From assembly GCF_022180385.2 (NCBI RefSeq), contig NZ_BQME02000001.1, positions 1,306,975 through 1,370,974 on the forward strand: a DNA stretch of 64,000 bases, given 5' to 3'. The DNA comes from Paenibacillus sp. L3-i20. Lineage in GTDB: Bacteria > Bacillota > Bacilli > Paenibacillales > Paenibacillaceae. Positions 9,732 through 18,350 of this stretch are shown here, in pieces. Each line of letters starts with the position of its first letter. The stretch's first letter is position 1. The position numbers and the translations under genes were made by a program. The notes under the pieces were generated by a model. That model had not been told where the DNA came from and made no database searches. It was given only the letters and a program-made list of their open reading frames with translations.

Positions 9732-11186
9732 TTATAAACTCTTCAAGGATCCCGCTTGCGCATTAAACTTGTTAATTGCAGTTTCCATTGCAGTAAATTT
9801 TTTGTAATATTGTTGCTCAATCATACTGAGGCGCCTCAGCATAGCACGCTCACGTCCTTTCATCTCAGCGATTTCCTTACTTAGTATTGAATCTGAACGA
9901 AAATTTCCCGTTAAATCAGTACTAACAAGAGAGGTTCCTGCTTTTTTCGAGAGATCTGTTAATGCACTCATACTAGAATTAGACATTGATCTGAAAACGC
10001 CTTTACTATTATCCATGAACAGACTTGTAACTTTATCCGAATCAGTATCCAACGCTGCTCTGAGCTTCTTCTCGTCGAGAATGAGCTTACCCTTCTCGGT
10101 ATAGCTCCCCGTTGTGATTCCTATCGAGATACTGTTTCCTGCCTCATCTTTAATACCGCCAATTAATGAAACCGCAGCAAGTCTAAGCTCTGACGCCAGC
10201 TTAGTCAGTGTATTATCATTCCGTAATGATCCATTACGAGCTTTTTCTTCCCAACGTTTAATATCATCATCAGTCATTGCTTTTTTCTCATCGCTCGATA
10301 ATGGGGTGAAATCGCGACTTTTCACTTCTGCAAGCTCTGAATTTATAGCACCCATTAAACTATTGTAATCTGCAATAAATGACTTGATTGTGTCAACAAT
10401 TTTATTGTTATCTTGTTGCGCACTGATTATTGAGGGGCTACCCGCTATCGTCTGAGCCTTCACTGTAAATTCAAAGCCATTAACTGAGAACTGATTATTT
10501 TTGCTTGTATAGTCAATACCATTGACCGTAACACTTGCGTCTGCCCCTGCAGTTATCGTCGTTTTTGTGACGCCTATATTCGGCATACCGGCTACGTTTA
10601 ATCCGGCTGCACCTGTTTGGGTTGCTGCCAGCGATAGTTTACCACTCGCATCAAATACTGCAGTAGCTTTTAATGTACCACTATTAGCATTAATAGCCGC
10701 TGCTAAGTCAGCCAACTTAGCATCTTTCGCTACTGTAATCTTTTTACCATTAATCATAGCTGAGACATTATTTGTAGGCGTAGGAACACCTCCCACCATT
10801 TCCGTTTCCACTATAAATCCAAGCTGCTCTAACGTGTTTGTAGGGTTAGAAAAAGTGTATACATCATTTGCAGCAGTCGCAATCTTTGTAACGTTTACAG
10901 CTAAATTTCCTGCCGCACTAGAATTTGTTTTATTTATAGTCAATGCGTTCGTATCACCGCTTATTTGCGCCGTTTTTGCACTGATTACATTAGAGTTGTT
11001 ATAAGCGAGAATCTTATTGTTACGAAAATCAACTATCTTCGTACTTATTGCACGATAATCTTCTTGTTTCCATTCCGCCCTAGTTCGGTTCTTGACCATC
11101 TTGTCATAAGACGATTCACGAGCTTTCATAAGCTTCTTAACCATCGCATCAACATCCATACCTGAAGCCAATCCAGAAAGTCTCAT
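9732..11186 (-). CDS. fliD: Flagellar filament cap protein FliD
   Basis: 484 aa. N-terminal FliD_N signature MRLSGLASGMDVDAMVKKLM, a Ser/Thr/Ala-rich exposed middle region (residues about 100-270), and the C-terminal coiled region ending YYKKFTAMETAINKFNAQ. It caps the growing filament and directs flagellin polymerisation. The SD AAGGAGTTTATAAA precedes the ATG. This same SD sequence reappears at the hag/flaG duplication junction near 12622. Confidence 0.93.
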   Translation of the reverse strand: MRLSGLASGMDVDAMVKKLMKARESSYDKMVKNRTRAEWKQEDYRAISTKIVDFRNNKILAYNNSNVISAKTAQISGDTNALTINKTNSSAAGNLAVNVTKIATAANDVYTFSNPTNTLEQLGFIVETEMVGGVPTPTNNVSAMINGKKITVAKDAKLADLAAAINANSGTLKATAVFDASGKLSLAATQTGAAGLNVAGMPNIGVTKTTITAGADASVTVNGIDYTSKNNQFSVNGFEFTVKAQTIAGSPSIISAQQDNNKIVDTIKSFIADYNSLMGAINSELAEVKSRDFTPLSSDEKKAMTDDDIKRWEEKARNGSLRNDNTLTKLASELRLAAVSLIGGIKDEAGNSISIGITTGSYTEKGKLILDEKKLRAALDTDSDKVTSLFMDNSKGVFRSMSNSSMSALTDLSKKAGTSLVSTDLTGNFRSDSILSKEIAEMKGRERAMLRRLSMIEQQYYKKFTAMETAINKFNAQAGSLKSL

Positions 11187-11201
11187 TTTATAAACTCCTT
11201 C

Positions 11202-11549
11202 CTATACTTTTTCGTCGATCATCATCCCGGTTAATTCGATAAGCCTAGCAGCAGCATCCAATAATTTTTCTTCCGGGAACTGCCTAATTACTTCTCCGCT
11301 TATTTTATCTTTAATTTTATAAACAACCTGATTCGATTCCTTATGAATAGATCTTTCAACTGATGTTTCTGGACCTTGTATGGCTTGTAATATACGTTCT
11401 AGACTTCTTTTCAATTGCGGTCGATCAAGGGAATCATTTATTGCTTTTTCTTCTTTATTATCGACTAGTGATTCAATCCGCGACCCGATGTTTGTGTGTC
11501 TGTCTGTTATATACCCTGTCGTGGTGTTGACTGATGAAATATTCATCAT
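11202..11549 (-). CDS. flaG: FlaG family protein, copy 1
   Basis: 115 aa. The C-terminal FlaG domain is clear: VVYKIKDKISGEVIRQFPEE then KLLDAAARLIELTGMMIDEK. FlaG proteins affect filament length. The N-terminal 60 residues are Ser/Asn-rich and variable. It is about 93 percent identical to copy 2 (12633-12980) and is part of the duplicated csrA-tail/hag/flaG unit. Confidence 0.9.
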   Translation of the reverse strand: MMNISSVNTTTGYITDRHTNIGSRIESLVDNKEEKAINDSLDRPQLKRSLERILQAIQGPETSVERSIHKESNQVVYKIKDKISGEVIRQFPEEKLLDAAARLIELTGMMIDEKV

Positions 11550-11642
11550 CGTTATCCCACCTCAATTATTATTATCGGACTAATAGCGTATCTTTGTTAG
11601 TCCCATCTAGAGGAAAAATGTATATTTTTATATAGTTAAAGA

Positions 11643-11674
11643 AAAGAGACCTTGGATACTCCAAGATCTCTTTC
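11643..11674 (-). terminator. Terminator after hag copy 1
   Basis: Hairpin AGAGATCTTGGA-loop-TCCAAGGTCTCT followed by TTTTCTTT on the minus strand, 15 bp past the flagellin stop. The same element follows hag copy 2. Confidence 0.9.
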
Positions 11675-11688
11675 TGAAATACCGAGAA

Positions 11689-12483
11689 TTAACGAAGCAA
11701 GGACAATACGCCTTGCGGCTGTGAGTTTGCTTGTGCAAGCATCGATTGAGAAGCTTGAAGAAGAATGTTGTTCTTCGTAAGCTTAACCATTTCACTAGCC
11801 ATATCTGTATCACGGATACGTGATTCAGATGCTGTTAGATTCTCAACAGTTGTGCCAAGGTTGTTCGAAGTGTACTCCAAACGGTTTTGTTTAGCACCCA
11901 GTGTTGCACGTTGCGTAGAAACAGCTTTAATTGCAGTTTCAATATCTGCAAGTGCAGTAGTTGTTGCTGAAGCTTTAAATTTCGTTGCTTGACCAACAAA
12001 TGCTGATTGCTTAACCCCTGCGATAGTAATCTGTTGTTTGCTGTCATCTGCTTGAATTTTAACACCAGAAGTACTATTAATCTTGATTCCGTTAAATGTT
12101 GTCGACGTCATAATGCTGTCGATTTGCGAAGTTAGTTCTGTTAGCTCAAGATCGATGTTCCCCTTATCGGATGTTGAGTAAGTACCAGTCGCTTTTTGAA
12201 CAACAAGCTCTTTAATACGACCCAACATGGAGCTAACTTCGTTCATTGCGCCCTCAGCTGTTTGTACGAAGGAGATTCCGTCTTGAACGTTCTTTTGCGC
12301 TTGCTCAAGACCACGGATTTGACCGCGCATTTTTTCGGATACTGCAAGACCTGCAGCATCGTCAGCCGCACGGTTAATACGAAGACCTGAAGAAAGTTTC
12401 TCCATACCTTTACCTGCTGCAGCGTTGTTAAGACCCATGTTACGGTGTGTGTTCAAAGCTGTAATGTTGTGATTAATACGCAT
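11689..12483 (-). CDS. hag: Flagellin, copy 1
   Basis: 264 aa from the ATG at 12483 (SD GGGAGGAAA; the longer frame to 12525 starts inside the leader hairpin). The conserved D0/D1 N-terminus MRINHNITALNTHRNMG and C-terminus ending SMLAQANSQPQGVLSLLR flank a short variable centre, so this is a compact flagellin lacking large D2/D3 domains. It polymerises into the filament. It differs from copy 2 almost only in residues about 150-205. Expected controls are the sigma-D promoter at 12558-12584 and CsrA at the leader. Confidence 0.95.
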   Translation of the reverse strand: MRINHNITALNTHRNMGLNNAAAGKGMEKLSSGLRINRAADDAAGLAVSEKMRGQIRGLEQAQKNVQDGISFVQTAEGAMNEVSSMLGRIKELVVQKATGTYSTSDKGNIDLELTELTSQIDSIMTSTTFNGIKINSTSGVKIQADDSKQQITIAGVKQSAFVGQATKFKASATTTALADIETAIKAVSTQRATLGAKQNRLEYTSNNLGTTVENLTASESRIRDTDMASEMVKLTKNNILLQASQSMLAQANSQPQGVLSLLR

Positions 12484-12489
12484 TGTTAT

Positions 12490-12529
12490 TTCCTCCCTGA
12501 AATTGTGATTTAGTCCCACATCCATGTGG
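12490..12529 (-). promoter_or_regulatory. CsrA-type binding sites in hag-1 leader
   Basis: At 12516-12529 the leader RNA forms CCACA-UGGA-UGUGG, placing GGA in a hairpin loop and matching the CsrA consensus ACARGGAUGU at nearly every position. A second GGA site is the SD itself (AGGGAGGAAA, 12490-12498). This two-site layout is how CsrA blocks hag translation in B. subtilis. csrA and fliW lie just upstream. Confidence 0.75.
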
Positions 12530-12557
12530 TAGGCTATTTATAATAACCCTATTAGGT

Positions 12558-12584
12558 ATATCGACAGGATTTCAGATAAATTTA
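12558..12584 (-). promoter_or_regulatory. Sigma-D promoter of hag-1
   Basis: TAAA (12581-12584), exactly 15 nt, then GTCGATAT (12558-12565), against the sigma-D consensus TAAA-N15-GCCGATAT. About 75 nt upstream of the flagellin ATG. Confidence 0.8.
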
Positions 12585-12632
12585 TAGTTGAGTTCGCTTT
12601 TTCATTATATTTATTTGGTTACTCCTTCCTTT

Positions 12633-12980
12633 CTATACTTTTTCGTCAATTATCATCCCAGTTAATTCGATAAGCCTAGCAGCTGCATCTAACAATTTTT
12701 CCTCCGGGAACTGCCTAATCACTTCTCCACTCGTTTTATCTTTAATTTTATATACAACCTGATTCGTTTCCTTATGAATAGATCTTTCAACGGATGTTTC
12801 TGGCCCTTGAATGGCTTGTAATATACGTTCTAGACTTCTTTTCAACTGCGGTCGATCTAGGGAATCATTTATTGCTTTTTTATTTTTATTATCTACTGGT
12901 GATTCAGTCCGCGACCCGATGTTTGTGTCTCTGTCAGTTAAATATCCTGTCGTGGTGTTGACTGATGAAATATTCATCAT
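12633..12980 (-). CDS. flaG: FlaG family protein, copy 2
   Basis: 115 aa with the same FlaG C-terminus as copy 1 (VVYKIKDKTSGEVIRQFPEE, IELTGMIIDEK). Substitutions are concentrated in the N-terminal spacer. It has its own SD (GAGGTGGG) and follows the hag-2 terminator. It differs from copy 1 at about 8 positions, so the duplication is recent or the copies are being homogenised. Confidence 0.9.
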   Translation of the reverse strand: MMNISSVNTTTGYLTDRDTNIGSRTESPVDNKNKKAINDSLDRPQLKRSLERILQAIQGPETSVERSIHKETNQVVYKIKDKTSGEVIRQFPEEKLLDAAARLIELTGMIIDEKV

Positions 12981-13033
12981 CGTTATCCCACCTCAATTAT
13001 TATGATCCGACTAATAGCATATATAGTTAAAGA

Positions 13034-13063
13034 AAAGAGACCTTGGATACTCCAAGATCTCTT
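13034..13063 (-). terminator. Terminator after hag copy 2
   Basis: AGAGATCTTGGA-GTA-TCCAAGGTCTCT with a T-rich tail, the counterpart of 11643-11674. Confidence 0.9.
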
Positions 13064-13079
13064 ACTGAAATACCAGAAA

Positions 13080-13874
13080 TTAACGAAGCAAGGACAATAC
13101 GCCTTGCGGCTGTGAGTTTGCTTGTGCAAGCATCGACTGGGAAGCTTGAAGAAGAATGTTGTTCTTCGTAAGCTTAACCATTTCGCTAGCCATATCTGTA
13201 TCACGAATACGTGATTCAGAAGCAGTTAGGTTCTCAACAGTTGTACCGAGGTTGTTCGAAGTGTACTCCAAACGGTTTTGTTTAGCACCAAGTGTAGCGC
13301 GTTGCGTAGAAACAGCTTTAATCGCAGTTTCGATACTAGTAAGAGCAGCTGTTGTTGCAGCAGCTTTAAACGCAGACGCTTTATTAACAAAATCAGTTTG
13401 CACAACACCTGAAATAGTAATCTGTTGTTTGCTGTCATCTGCTTGAATTTTAACACCCGCAGCAGCATTGATCTTGATTCCGTTAAACGTTGTCGACGTC
13501 ATAATGCTGTCGATTTGCGAAGTTAGTTCTGTTAGCTCAAGATCGATGTTACCCTTATCGGATGTTGAGTAAGTACCAGTCGCTTTTTGAACAACAAGCT
13601 CTTTAATACGGCCCAACATGGAGCTAACTTCATTCATTGCGCCCTCAGCTGTTTGTACGAAAGAAATTCCGTCTTGAACGTTCTTTTGAGCTTGCTCAAG
13701 ACCACGGATTTGACCGCGCATTTTTTCGGATACTGCAAGACCTGCAGCATCGTCAGCCGCACGGTTAATACGAAGACCTGAAGAAAGTTTCTCCATACCT
13801 TTACCTGCTGCAGCGTTGTTAAGACCCATGTTACGGTGTGTGTTCAAAGCTGTAATGTTGTGATTAATACGCAT
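13080..13874 (-). CDS. hag: Flagellin, copy 2
   Basis: 264 aa from the ATG at 13874 with the same SD and leader as copy 1. Identical N- and C-terminal polymerisation domains. The exposed centre differs (GVKIQADDSKQQITISGVVQ here against IAGVKQ in copy 1, followed by several further changes to about residue 205). It is first of the two flagellin units after csrA. Both genes look intact and expressible. Confidence 0.95.
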   Translation of the reverse strand: MRINHNITALNTHRNMGLNNAAAGKGMEKLSSGLRINRAADDAAGLAVSEKMRGQIRGLEQAQKNVQDGISFVQTAEGAMNEVSSMLGRIKELVVQKATGTYSTSDKGNIDLELTELTSQIDSIMTSTTFNGIKINAAAGVKIQADDSKQQITISGVVQTDFVNKASAFKAAATTAALTSIETAIKAVSTQRATLGAKQNRLEYTSNNLGTTVENLTASESRIRDTDMASEMVKLTKNNILLQASQSMLAQANSQPQGVLSLLR

Positions 13875-13879
13875 TGTTA

Positions 13880-13920
13880 TTTCCTCCCTGAAATTGTGAT
13901 TTAGTCCCACATCCATGTGG
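13880..13920 (-). promoter_or_regulatory. CsrA-type binding sites in hag-2 leader
   Basis: The hairpin CCACA-UGGA-UGUGG at 13907-13920 and the GGA-containing SD are identical to the copy 1 leader. Confidence 0.75.
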
Positions 13921-13948
13921 TAGGCTATTTATAATAGCCCTATTATGT

Positions 13949-13975
13949 ATATCGACAAGATTGTATGTAAGTTAA
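13949..13975 (-). promoter_or_regulatory. Sigma-D promoter of hag-2
   Basis: TTAA (13972-13975), 15 nt, GTCGATAT (13949-13956). The -35-like element is one base off the TAAA present in copy 1, so the two flagellin promoters may differ in strength. Confidence 0.7.
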
Positions 13976-13984
13976 TAGCTGGTT

Positions 13985-14218
13985 TTACTTTTTCATTATA
14001 TTTATTTGATTTTTCAAAGTATCTGCATCCATATGCGACTGTTCTGCTGTTTTGTTCATTTCCTCTACTGAAGAATAAAGTTCCTTACGTAATATACCGA
14101 TCTCTTTAGGAGCAGTAATCCCAAGTTTAACGACTTCTCCATTAACCTCCAAAATGCTCAGCTCGATATTATCGCCAATTAATATGGATTCGCCTATCTT
14201 TCTCGTCAAAACTAACAT
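13985..14218 (-). CDS. csrA: Carbon storage regulator CsrA
   Basis: 77 aa from the ATG at 14218 (SD GGAGGAAAG inside the end of fliW). MLVLTRKIGESILIGDNIEL is the canonical CsrA N-terminus. The RNA-binding C-terminal part is present and a family-typical acidic/Asn tail follows. CsrA dimers bind GGA hairpins such as those in the two hag leaders and repress translation. FliW, encoded directly upstream, antagonises it. The last eight codons are duplicated near 12600. Confidence 0.95.
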   Translation of the reverse strand: MLVLTRKIGESILIGDNIELSILEVNGEVVKLGITAPKEIGILRKELYSSVEEMNKTAEQSHMDADTLKNQINIMKK

Positions 14219-14219
14219 C

Positions 14220-14675
14220 TTACTTTCCTCCATCCTGATTTTCGTTTTTCGAAAACAGAGGTTGCCTCACGGAATACGTGCTGTCTGCTAATATATATTG
14301 TACACCGTAATTATTCATTTCATTAATAATAATAGGGGCAGAGAGATTAATTGTCGCCTTTGCTAAGTCGCCTTGAATACTAACGATGCTCATAACCTTC
14401 ACTTTTTGTTCAGCATGAATGTCCAAATCAAATTTAATATGCTCCGGTAAATCAAATTCATATAGTCCAAAAAACTCAAAAGGAGAAACTACAATAAAAG
14501 TAACACTGCCATCCTCAATAGATTGTAAATAATTAAACGGGCTTTCTTCTATCGCTACTAATATATATTTCACAAGATTTTTAAAACCTGGAATTCCATT
14601 TTGAAAAGTAATAATACTGGATTCCTCATATTCAAATCTGCCAAATCGAGTCGTTTCAATAATCAACGCTATCAC
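14220..14675 (-). CDS. fliW: Flagellar assembly factor FliW
   Basis: 151 aa. FliW signatures include ITFQNGIPGF near residue 22, a central LQSIEDGSVTFIVVSPFEFF and INLSAPIIIN. FliW binds either flagellin or CsrA. When flagellin is exported FliW is freed, sequesters CsrA and lets hag be translated. It is one base upstream of csrA and translationally linked to it. A terminator separates it from the yviE-like gene. Confidence 0.95.
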   Translation of the reverse strand: MIALIIETTRFGRFEYEESSIITFQNGIPGFKNLVKYILVAIEESPFNYLQSIEDGSVTFIVVSPFEFFGLYEFDLPEHIKFDLDIHAEQKVKVMSIVSIQGDLAKATINLSAPIIINEMNNYGVQYILADSTYSVRQPLFSKNENQDGGK

Positions 14676-14701
14676 ACTCCATCTTTATATTTCATTAAAA
14701 C

Positions 14702-14741
14702 AAAAAGCTATAGGATCGCGACTCGATTCCATAGCTTTCTC
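14702..14741 (-). terminator. Terminator between yviE-like gene and fliW
   Basis: Imperfect stem AAAGCTATgGaaTCG...CGatCcTATAGCTTT followed by TTTTGTTTT. It would limit read-through from the flgM-flgL operon into fliW-csrA. Confidence 0.7.
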
Positions 14742-14761
14742 ATTACTTTATTCTCTCTCAT

Positions 14762-15337
14762 CTACAAACTCAAATCAATCGCCGGAGCTGTAACTTGTAC
14801 AGATGGATACTGTTCCATGTAGGTCGAAACGCTTCCACGCTTATATTCAATCTGAGGATTATTATTAGGCTGAACATTAATACTTACCGATCCCGGTGTA
14901 ACATTAATTTCAGGTCTCTGTAACATTGCCTGGTAAGTTACATTCCCTGCATAGGCAGCCTCTCCGAAAACCTGAAGCGGAATTGCCTCTCGTGATTGAC
15001 TTGCAGTGGCTACATCAGCAATTGGATTGCCACCATATAAGATATTGCCTATTTGATTATAATCAGCAACTGTTTGATCGATCGCTTGCTGCGCATATTG
15101 TCCGAACTGGTTGTAGATTCGGTTCCAAAATGCTTCTGGCTTTCCGCCATTTAAAGCGTCCCACGTTTTGGACTGATCGATTATAACAACAGGTTGAGTT
15201 GTCTTAATATCTATAACCGCTGGTTTAGAAGTAATATCAAGGACCGCTCGGGATTGCCTAATATCAAATTGTCCTTGCTCCGTCTTCATACCAATCTTCG
15301 CGGGAGTTGAATGAATTTGAATCTGGGGTAGCTTCAT
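14762..15337 (-). CDS. YviE/DUF6470 family protein
   Basis: 191 aa. Begins MKLPQIQIHSTPAKIGM and contains repeated short beta-like segments with Ile/Val/Pro (IDIKTTQPVVIIDQS, INVQPNNNPQIEYKRGSVST). Its place between flgL and fliW matches B. subtilis yviE. The family function is not established. One base separates its start region from the flgL stop, so it is in the flgM-flgL operon. Confidence 0.85.
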   Translation of the reverse strand: MKLPQIQIHSTPAKIGMKTEQGQFDIRQSRAVLDITSKPAVIDIKTTQPVVIIDQSKTWDALNGGKPEAFWNRIYNQFGQYAQQAIDQTVADYNQIGNILYGGNPIADVATASQSREAIPLQVFGEAAYAGNVTYQAMLQRPEINVTPGSVSINVQPNNNPQIEYKRGSVSTYMEQYPSVQVTAPAIDLSL

Positions 15338-15338
15338 A

Positions 15339-16256
15339 TTATCTCAGGTAATCGACAAGCGATTGTTTAATAACCTTCGACCCTACTGCAAGTGAAGCTT
15401 GGTAAATATTTTCGTTGATTTGGGAACTGATAAGCAGTTTCTCGTAATCAGCATCCTCTGTTTTCGATTTCATGTCTGTTAAATTAATTTCTAAATCTGC
15501 AAGGCGGTTTTGCATTAACTCCACCCGATTAACACGCGCCCCGATTTCAGATCTCACATTCAGCATTCGATCCATACCTGCGTCAATGTTTGAAATTTCT
15601 GCTTTAATTCCACTTTGATTCCCTGAACTGAGCGATGTCATTAAACGATCCAGCACTGAGAAAATATTTTTGCCGGTACCAGTTGGGTCAGCAGCTCCGA
15701 ATAATTGATCACCAGTAAAATTAATGTCCAGTTTAGCGTTGACACCAACTGCGTACTCGATCGATCCACTATCTGTTGCAACACTTTTGGCATCGAATCC
15801 AGGTGTAGTAGCATCATATGGCATTTTATCAAACTGTTCGCCATTAAACACATATTTACCATTAAGTTTACTATTACCAATATCCATTAGCTGGTTTTTC
15901 AATTGCTCAATCTCATTTTTGATACTATCCAAAGCGATTTGTGGATTTGTACCCGTAGCTGCTTGAGTAGTCAGCTCTTTAATCTTATGCAATACGTTGC
16001 CTGCTTGGTCAACTACAGTATCGTTGAATTCAAGCCACGACATAGCAGCATCGACATTTTTCTGGTATTGTAAATTCCCCGCCAACTCAGCGCGATATCT
16101 AATCGAATAAGTCATCCCTACTGGATCGTCCGACGGTTTATTTATCTTTCTACCAGTTGTCGTTTGCTCCTGAATTTCCGACATCTGTGTTATATTACGA
16201 TTTAAGTTTCTATTTAGCTGCAAGTGCATCATACCTTGCGTAACACGAAGTGACAT
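15339..16256 (-). CDS. flgL: Hook-filament junction protein FlgL
   Basis: 305 aa. The flagellin-like N-terminus MSLRVTQGMMHLQLNRNLNR followed by GRKINKPSDDP, and the C-terminal flagellin-like helix ending QASLAVGSKVIKQSLVDYLR, are diagnostic. FlgL joins FlgK to the first flagellin subunits. It follows flgK in the usual order. Confidence 0.95.
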   Translation of the reverse strand: MSLRVTQGMMHLQLNRNLNRNITQMSEIQEQTTTGRKINKPSDDPVGMTYSIRYRAELAGNLQYQKNVDAAMSWLEFNDTVVDQAGNVLHKIKELTTQAATGTNPQIALDSIKNEIEQLKNQLMDIGNSKLNGKYVFNGEQFDKMPYDATTPGFDAKSVATDSGSIEYAVGVNAKLDINFTGDQLFGAADPTGTGKNIFSVLDRLMTSLSSGNQSGIKAEISNIDAGMDRMLNVRSEIGARVNRVELMQNRLADLEINLTDMKSKTEDADYEKLLISSQINENIYQASLAVGSKVIKQSLVDYLR

Positions 16257-16285
16257 AATAGTTACCCCCTTCTAATAGCTGCTAA

Positions 16286-17821
16286 CTAGCGTCCTACAAC
16301 ACCCGTACCATTAATCAATTTCTCTAACATTTGATCAAACGTAGTCATAAACCTAGCAGAAGCACTGTATCCGTATTGATACTTAATAAGATCCGCCATC
16401 TCTTCATCTAACGAAACACCGCTAACAGATAGTCGACTGGCCTGCACTTGATCAAGCTGGGTTTGATTGTTTTTGTGTAGGCGACCTGCTTCCTGACTCT
16501 GAACACCCAGTGCACCAACAACCGCTCCGTAAAAATCCGATACAGTAGCAGATGTAATACCTCCGCCATTCGCCGTTTCGTCAAATGCTATTTTGACATC
16601 TTTAAGTTTTGACATTAATAGTGCAAGCCCGTTGTTCCCTTTGATAACTGTAGTTACACCCGCTCCATCAGTAGAAGTTCGAAGTGAAGTAGCTATTTTG
16701 TTTGCATCGGACGCAATAGTTGGGTTTAGCTGAATACTACCCGCGGTAATACCAGTAGCTCCCGCCTTGAAAGTGAAGAAGTCTTCTCCTGCAGTTGCAG
16801 GATTAGTTAGGGAGTATCCTAATTTATGCAATCCGTTAATACCTTTAACTGTTACTACTTCATCTGCAGTAGTTGGTGTAGTCGTGCCCGGCTTCACCCA
16901 GCCTGCTGGTACAGTAACTTGAAATTCTCCATTAGCAAGCGTATTCGCTAGAGTATCCAACTGCTTTTGAAAACCTGCTACGTAATTGTCTCTAGATGCA
17001 ATCATGCCGTGCATTTCTCCACCAACCAGCGTACCATTAGCATGAGCAGATTCTACTGCAGCAGCCGTCAGTTCGGTAACCGTACCGCCTTGAACAAGAT
17101 TGACATTACCCATTGAGATGTTGTAACCCTGATCCGTCTCGGAAACATTTATATTGGCAATTTTCGATAGTTTGTCCGTCATGAGATCACGTTGATCTCT
17201 CAGGTCATTGGCATCATCGCCAAGCGATTCGATTTTTCTGATTTCCGTATTCAATGACGATATCGTACCAAGCAAAGAGTTGGCCTCAGTCACCTTTACA
17301 TTAATATTAGACGTTAAATCAGCATGCAAGTCAGTTAACTGACGGTTAAGCTCATTGAAAGTATCAGCTAATGCCGTTGCATTCTCCTGTAAAATTTCAC
17401 GACCAGTGACGTTTTCAGGATCTTTGCTTAAATCCGACCACGAATTCCAAAAGTTTTCTAGAACAGCACGAATGCCCGTGTCGGATGGCTCATTCACATA
17501 ACCCTCCAACTTACTTAATGAATCAGTCTGAATAGATAAACTTCCAACACCATGATTCTGATCACGGTATTGCGAATCTAGAAATGCGTTCCTTATCCGT
17601 GTGATTGATGTAAACTCAACACCTGTCCCTAACTGTCCAGCTGAATTTGAACGATTCATGCCGTATGCTTCAATAGGACGAGCTGCAACCATATTAACCT
17701 TCTGCCTGGAATAACCTTCCGTATTGGCATTAGAAATATTATGACCGACGGTATTAATAGCCGCCTGCTGCGTGAATATACTGCGCTTCGCTGTTTCAAG
17801 CGAATGGAATGTTGATCTCAT
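16286..17821 (-). CDS. flgK: Hook-filament junction protein FlgK
   Basis: 511 aa. N-terminal rod/hook family motif AAINTVGHNISNANTEGYSR and C-terminal SVSGVSLDEEMADLIKYQYG, both conserved in FlgK. The middle third is Thr/Ala-rich and variable. It forms the hook-filament junction with FlgL. FlgN, encoded just upstream, is its export chaperone. Confidence 0.95.
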   Translation of the reverse strand: MRSTFHSLETAKRSIFTQQAAINTVGHNISNANTEGYSRQKVNMVAARPIEAYGMNRSNSAGQLGTGVEFTSITRIRNAFLDSQYRDQNHGVGSLSIQTDSLSKLEGYVNEPSDTGIRAVLENFWNSWSDLSKDPENVTGREILQENATALADTFNELNRQLTDLHADLTSNINVKVTEANSLLGTISSLNTEIRKIESLGDDANDLRDQRDLMTDKLSKIANINVSETDQGYNISMGNVNLVQGGTVTELTAAAVESAHANGTLVGGEMHGMIASRDNYVAGFQKQLDTLANTLANGEFQVTVPAGWVKPGTTTPTTADEVVTVKGINGLHKLGYSLTNPATAGEDFFTFKAGATGITAGSIQLNPTIASDANKIATSLRTSTDGAGVTTVIKGNNGLALLMSKLKDVKIAFDETANGGGITSATVSDFYGAVVGALGVQSQEAGRLHKNNQTQLDQVQASRLSVSGVSLDEEMADLIKYQYGYSASARFMTTFDQMLEKLINGTGVVGR

Positions 17822-17836
17822 GTTCTCATCTCCCTA

Positions 17837-18334
17837 TCATGCCTTTGAGTCATACCACGTATTTCTTTTATTAGCGGAGATCCCATTCATCGGATGTTGG
17901 TAAGTCATATCTTCATTCGGGTCCTCTATCATTAAACCGATAGAAAAGTTAATGAAATCTAGTGATTGTTGAATCAATTGTTGATTCACTTCATTCGTTT
18001 GTTTTAAACGTTTCAGAAGTGCTGATAAATCATCATATAACCGCGTTAGTTGCTGTTTTTCATCGGGGTTATATACTGATTTAATTAGATCAGACAAAAT
18101 TCCAGATCGAGTTCGCAAGCCCGAGTCTCTAAAATATTTTGCCGTCGCCAGAAGCCTGCTTGTTTCCAACTCATCTGCTTTAGCTGTCAATAGCTTTTGC
18201 TTTTGAGTTAGAACGTTAAGCTCCACTACTTGATTATTTATAATCATTTCTTTCTTCATCTCTTCGCATTCCAGTAACCGACCATACAGCTTTAATTGCT
18301 GCTGAAGAATATCAGTAATGTTTGAAATCGACAT
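17837..18334 (-). CDS. flgN: FlgN-like export chaperone
   Basis: 165 aa, helical, with the FlgN-type pattern of Leu heptads and LYDDLSALLKRLKQTNEVNQ near residue 110. It escorts FlgK and FlgL. The call is firm from position between flgM and flgK. Confidence 0.85.
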   Translation of the reverse strand: MSISNITDILQQQLKLYGRLLECEEMKKEMIINNQVVELNVLTQKQKLLTAKADELETSRLLATAKYFRDSGLRTRSGILSDLIKSVYNPDEKQQLTRLYDDLSALLKRLKQTNEVNQQLIQQSLDFINFSIGLMIEDPNEDMTYQHPMNGISANKRNTWYDSKA

Positions 18335-18350
18335 TCAATGGATCCCGTCC

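Larger units (their letters stand above)
11190..12621 (-). repeat. Tandem duplication unit, copy 1 (csrA tail-hag-flaG)
   Basis: Homologous over its length to 12622-14010. It begins with a remnant of the csrA 3' end: the codons for NQINIMKK are preserved at 12597-12620 without the rest of csrA. It ends at the fliD SD. Intergenic length differs by about 40 bp from copy 2. Confidence 0.85.
12622..14010 (-). repeat. Tandem duplication unit, copy 2 (csrA tail-hag-flaG)
   Basis: The second copy starts at the true csrA 3' end and ends with AGGAAGGAGT, the fliD SD, fused directly to the csrA remnant of copy 1. This marks the recombination joint at about 12621/12622. Confidence 0.85.

Noticed and set aside
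10522..11004. 160-codon plus-strand frame inside fliD
   Set aside because: Antisense shadow of a low-complexity Ala/Thr-rich coding region, with no SD.
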